This document shows positions 34,424 through 37,288 of a DNA stretch of 37,288 nt, piece after piece. The number at the start of each line of letters is the position of its first letter. The stretch's first letter is position 1. The stretch is taken from positions 1 to 37,288 of the forward strand of contig CAYQSU010000031.1 in assembly GCA_964420325.1 (NCBI GenBank), read 5' to 3'. The notes below the pieces were generated by a model. The model was given only the letters and a program-made list of their open reading frames with translations. It was not told the origin of the DNA and made no database searches. Source of the DNA: CAYQSU01 sp964420325 (lineage in GTDB: Bacteria; Pseudomonadota; Alphaproteobacteria; Rhodospirillales; Defluviicoccaceae). Made by a program: the position numbers and the translations under genes.

Positions 34424-34933
34424 ATGACCCGCCCGCACCCGCCGACCCGTGCGATCCGGCCGCCGAGCAGGCCCGCGGGCCGGGGCGGCCGATGCATGCT
34501 CGCCGCCGTTGCCGCGGCGCTCGCCGCGGTCGCCGCCGCGGCCGGCGACGACCTCGTCGGCACCGCCCGGATCGTCGACGGCCGAACCCTGGAGATCGGC
34601 GGCGCGCGCGTCCGCCTGTTCGCCATCGAGGCGCCGGCCCTCGACGAGGCCTGCCCCGCCGCCGGCGGGTCCTGGCCGTGCGGCCGCGATGCCATGTTCG
34701 CACTCGCCTTCGAGGCCGCCCGGCACTGGCTGCGCTGCCGGCCGGTGGCGGGTGGCGAGGACCGGACCATCGTCGCCGTCTGTCATGTCGGTCCCCACGA
34801 TCTCGGCCGGCGCATGCTCCGCCTCGGCTGGGCGCGGGCGCTGCCGGCGGCCCCAGCCGACTACGCCGACGCCGAACGGGCCGCACGCGCCGACGGTCGC
34901 GGCCTCTGGCGCGGCCTCGGGCCGGCCCGGTAG
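34424..34933 (+). CDS. Secreted staphylococcal-nuclease-like protein, catalytic Glu replaced
   Basis: Protein of 169 aa with an N-terminal signal segment (25-40, AAVAAALAAVAAAA) and a thermonuclease (SNase) fold: GTARIVDGRTLEIGGARVRL (46-65), FAIEAPALDEAC, Cys-containing CGRDA, and GRRMLRLGWARALPAAPADY near the end, finishing DGRGLWRG as typical homologues do. R64 corresponds to catalytic Arg35 of the staphylococcal enzyme and R129/R130 to Arg87. The position of Glu43 is A72, and Asp40 is Glu69. Loss of the general-base Glu suggests little nuclease activity. Start ATG 34424 or 34496 (at the signal core). It is divergent from the MTH938 gene. Confidence 0.82.
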   Translation: MTRPHPPTRAIRPPSRPAGRGGRCMLAAVAAALAAVAAAAGDDLVGTARIVDGRTLEIGGARVRLFAIEAPALDEACPAAGGSWPCGRDAMFALAFEAARHWLRCRPVAGGEDRTIVAVCHVGPHDLGRRMLRLGWARALPAAPADYADAERAARADGRGLWRGLGPAR

Positions 34934-34943
34934 GGCGCCGGCG

Positions 34944-35810
34944 TCACCGCCGCCTCGCCGCTGCCCGCGCGAACTCGAAGTAGAGCTCGCGCGCCCGCCG
35001 GTAGACCGGTCCCGGCGGCACGTCGCGGTCGTCGAGACGGACGCAGGGCAGGACCTTGGCGTAGTTGCCGCTGGCGAAGATCTCGTCGGCGGTGGCGAGC
35101 TCGGCGAAGTCGACGGCGCGCTCGACCACGGTGACGCCGGCGTCGCGCAGCAGCAGGATCAGCCGCTGGCGGGTGATGCCGTTGAGGAAGGTGCCATTGG
35201 CCGCCGGCGTGTGGACGGCCCCGTCCTTGACGAAGAACAGGTTCATGTAGGCGAATTCGGCGACGTTGCCGTTGGGGTCGTCGACCACTCCCGTGTCGTA
35301 GCCGCGGGCCGCCGCCTCGCGGCCGACGCGGGCGACGTTGGGGTAGAGGCAGGCGGCCTTGGCCTCGGTCGGCGCCATGTCGCGGGCCGGCCGACGGTAG
35401 CGCGAACGGCAGGCGGAAAAGCCCGCAGCCTCCGGCAGCGGCGAGAGATAGAGGCTGAGCACGAAGCGGGTGGAGCCGGGATCGGGCACGACGAAGCCGC
35501 TCTCGGCGTAGAACATCGGGCAGATGTAGAGCGCCGCCTCCGGCGGGAAGCGGGCGATGCCCTCCCAGCACAGGTCCTCGATCTCGCCGGCGGAGAGTAT
35601 CGGGTCGAGGCCGAGGATCTCCGCCGAGGCGACCAGGCGGGCGCAGTGGCGATCGAGGTCGGGGGCGACGCCGTCGAAGGCGCGGGCGCCGTCGAAGACG
35701 ACGGACGCGAGCCACACCGCATGGCTCTGCGCGCCGAGGATCCTGGGGTTGCCGGCCTGCCAGCGGCCGTCGGCGAAGGTCAGCGCTGCGCCTGTCTCGT
35801 CCCTGCCCAT
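34944..35810 (-). CDS. Class IV aminotransferase, second branched-chain-aminotransferase-like paralogue
   Basis: PLP fold-type IV enzyme of 288 aa. It starts with the variant N-terminus FADGRWQAGNPRILGAQSHA and VVFDGARAFDGVAPDLDRHC, unlike the IlvE encoded at 8901-9803. PLP lysine K151 lies in MAPTEAKAACLYPNVARV and E185 in GNVAEFAYMNLFFVKDG. NGITRQRLILLLRDAG and EIFASGNYAKVLPC close the fold. Such variants occur beside true IlvE in many alphaproteobacteria and are annotated as branched-chain aminotransferases; activity on other amino or D-amino acids, or lyase activity, is possible. The start is ATG 35810, where GGGAG is rather close (two bases). It converges with the nuclease-like gene, 10 bp apart. 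Confidence 0.9.
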   Translation of the reverse strand: MGRDETGAALTFADGRWQAGNPRILGAQSHAVWLASVVFDGARAFDGVAPDLDRHCARLVASAEILGLDPILSAGEIEDLCWEGIARFPPEAALYICPMFYAESGFVVPDPGSTRFVLSLYLSPLPEAAGFSACRSRYRRPARDMAPTEAKAACLYPNVARVGREAAARGYDTGVVDDPNGNVAEFAYMNLFFVKDGAVHTPAANGTFLNGITRQRLILLLRDAGVTVVERAVDFAELATADEIFASGNYAKVLPCVRLDDRDVPPGPVYRRARELYFEFARAAARRR

Positions 35811-35966
35811 GGCTCCCGAGCCTACGGCAATTCGGCCGCCGGCCAAAGGCCGAATCCCGGCAGCGGGCGCCGGGCCGGTGTCACGGCCAGCTCCCGTGGA
35901 CGGCGGGGCGATCACGCGCAACGACGCCACGCCCAGGGACACGATCGGGCACCCCGCCCGTCCGGG

Positions 35967-37058
35967 TCAGCGGCGGTAGACGGCCTCGAGGAGGGCCGCC
36001 GGCTTCCCTTCGGCGTCGAGAAGCTCCAGCACGTGGCCGGCGATGCGCCAGCGTTTCGCCGCCTCCAGCGCGTCGATGAACCGCCGTTCCAGCTGATCGA
36101 GCGGCGGCGGGCAGGCCATCATCGTCATCGCCACCGCCTGGAAGCTGAGGGTTTCGCCGCTCGCCTCGAAGCCGCCGAACATCGGGTTGCAGCCGACCGT
36201 GGCGGCAAAACGCGGCTCGCTCGAGCGCATGAGCAGGTGAGGCTCCCGCCACCCCTCACTCCCGGGAACCTCCTCGTCGCCGATGCGCACGATGCGCCAG
36301 TAGGTGTCGGTGAGCGAGGCGGCAGCCGGGTTGCGCTCGCACCGCTGCCCCGGCCAGGCGTCGACGAAGCGTCCGACGACGACGGTCGGCTCCGTACCCT
36401 CCCCTTCCGTGCGCGGGCGCGCCTCGATCCCGCCCGCGAGGCTCACCAAGAGCGGCTCGGCCGGGGCGGGACGCCGTTCCGCATACGCACGCTCGAGCGC
36501 GAGGTAGTCGCCCTCCATCGCGACGGGGAAGTTGCGGTCGGTCAGGCATTCGGTGAGCCGCGCCGAATCGGCGAAGTAGACGAACATGCCGGTCATCAGC
36601 GGCAGGTTGACGTCGAGCGGCTCGAGCGGCTGTTGTCCGGCAAGCTCGTAGGGCAGGTTCGAGGCGATGGGCCTGCCTTCGAGGTCGAGGAGCCGCAGCC
36701 GCTGATCGGCGAGGATCTCGAACTGCAGCGGCATCTCTTTGCCGCCCCACAGCATCAGCGCCCGGCGCTCCGGGTCGATCGACCAGCGGCCGATGTCGTC
36801 GTGCACGGCGTCCTCGCCCTTGCCGAGCCAGGTGCGGCGCAGCGTGAACACCTGATCCGGCCAAAGGTTCAGGTGATGGCGGATCCCCTCGCAGTCGGCA
36901 CACGGCAGGTCGCCGGTGAACGTCGCCGGCAGCCTGAGCCCGTGCGCGGCAAGCGGCGCGGAAGGCTCCGCGGCCCAGGCCTGCCGGCCGAGCGCCGCGG
37001 CGCCGATGATTAGCACCAGCGCGGCGGCGAAGAGCGACCCGAAGGCGAGATGCCGCAT
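35967..37058 (-). CDS. Secreted NlpE-N / META (HslJ) domain protein
   Basis: Envelope protein of 363 aa. A signal peptide (LAFGSLFAAALVLIIGAAAL, cut near QAWA) lacks a lipobox Cys, so it is not a typical lipoprotein, unlike E. coli NlpE. The NlpE N-terminal domain starts FTGDLPCADCEGIRHHLNL (C53 and C56) and spans about 44-130. A middle region (about 140-250) is unassigned. The META domain (about 255-360) has DTYWRIVRIGDEEVPG, TVGCNPMFGGFEASGETLSF and MTMMACPPPLDQLERRFIDAL. Proteins of this kind sense or buffer envelope stress. ATG 37058 has GGAGGG six bases before. It precedes the class IV aminotransferase gene by 156 bp. Confidence 0.88.
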   Translation of the reverse strand: MRHLAFGSLFAAALVLIIGAAALGRQAWAAEPSAPLAAHGLRLPATFTGDLPCADCEGIRHHLNLWPDQVFTLRRTWLGKGEDAVHDDIGRWSIDPERRALMLWGGKEMPLQFEILADQRLRLLDLEGRPIASNLPYELAGQQPLEPLDVNLPLMTGMFVYFADSARLTECLTDRNFPVAMEGDYLALERAYAERRPAPAEPLLVSLAGGIEARPRTEGEGTEPTVVVGRFVDAWPGQRCERNPAAASLTDTYWRIVRIGDEEVPGSEGWREPHLLMRSSEPRFAATVGCNPMFGGFEASGETLSFQAVAMTMMACPPPLDQLERRFIDALEAAKRWRIAGHVLELLDAEGKPAALLEAVYRR

Positions 37059-37210
37059 GCCATACCCTCCCGAAGAACCGGTGAACCGCGTCGATGGTGC
37101 ACAGATGGCCGTGGATCGGCGGCGCTGCCAAGGGCATTTCCGCCGCTCGCGCCGCCGCATCCCGCCGGCATGGCGCGCCAACGCCGAGGGGGCGATCGCC
37201 GGCTGTGATC

Positions 37211-37239
37211 TTGACATCGCCCTTGCTGGGGCATATGTT
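37211..37239 (+). promoter_or_regulatory. Strong outward promoter at the right edge
   Basis: A perfect TTGACA (37211-37216), a 17-bp spacer and TATGTT (37234-37239) form the best sigma70-like match in the window. It points out of the right edge, so the gene it serves is outside. The short open frame over it, ending at 37288, shows no gene-like features. Confidence 0.5.
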
Positions 37240-37288
37240 CCTTGGCAAGTCTGTGGTCCTGCGGACGGATGGGCCGACGGTGCCTTAG

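Noticed and set aside
34449..37013. 854-codon plus-strand open frame
   Set aside because: Runs through the nuclease-like gene out of frame and antisense to two recognised minus-strand genes.
37094..37288. 64-codon open frame at the right edge
   Set aside because: It spans the best promoter in the window and has no gene-like features.

Overview
The window is a GC-rich chromosomal segment, most likely from an alphaproteobacterium (Rhodospirillales- or Rhizobiales-like). The clues are uniformly high GC in coding and non-coding DNA, frequent GTG/TTG starts, the order branched-chain aminotransferase / MarR / OmpR-type regulator / EnvZ-like kinase seen around petP-petR in that class, and a short XRE regulator of alphaproteobacterial type. 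No rRNA, tRNA, CRISPR array, insertion sequence or phage gene was seen.

Layout. 1-8.8 kb: aconitase (cut by the left edge), a secreted sulfatase, an EamA exporter, an SLC13-type permease with two regulatory TrkA-C domains, a small protein holding only a histidine-kinase phosphoacceptor domain, and a 103-residue unknown. 8.9-13.4 kb: ilvE divergent from a MarR regulator, response regulator and sensor kinase, then a rhomboid protease. 13.6-28.3 kb: a surface-polysaccharide region. It holds a GT4 and a WecG-type GT26 transferase, a polyprenyl-phosphate sugar transferase behind a long folded leader, a GT2, four different sulfotransferases, a secreted double beta-helix protein of GH55/pectate-lyase type, an EpsL-like outer-membrane barrel and a secreted FG-GAP/UnbV protein. 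28.5-37.3 kb: MFS transporter, XRE regulator, subtilisin-like protease, SpmA-SpmB fusion, a protein ending in a PEP-CTERM-like sorting signal, an MTH938-like protein, a nuclease-like secreted protein, a second class IV aminotransferase, an NlpE/META secreted protein, and an outward promoter at the right edge.

How it fits together. The middle region reads as a locus for a sulfated extracellular polysaccharide. The priming transferase loads the first sugar on the lipid carrier, the GTs extend it, several PAPS-dependent sulfotransferases decorate it, and secreted beta-helix and barrel proteins act at the envelope. A sulfatase lies 9 kb away. Flippase, polymerase, exporter and exosortase genes are not in the window, so the system is incomplete here. 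The sugar structure and sulfation sites are inference.

Near the right end three ORFs run past the point where their families normally stop. The clearest is an MTH938-like protein whose expected stop is replaced by CGA. Several starts were moved to codons with a better ribosome binding site, as explained per entry.
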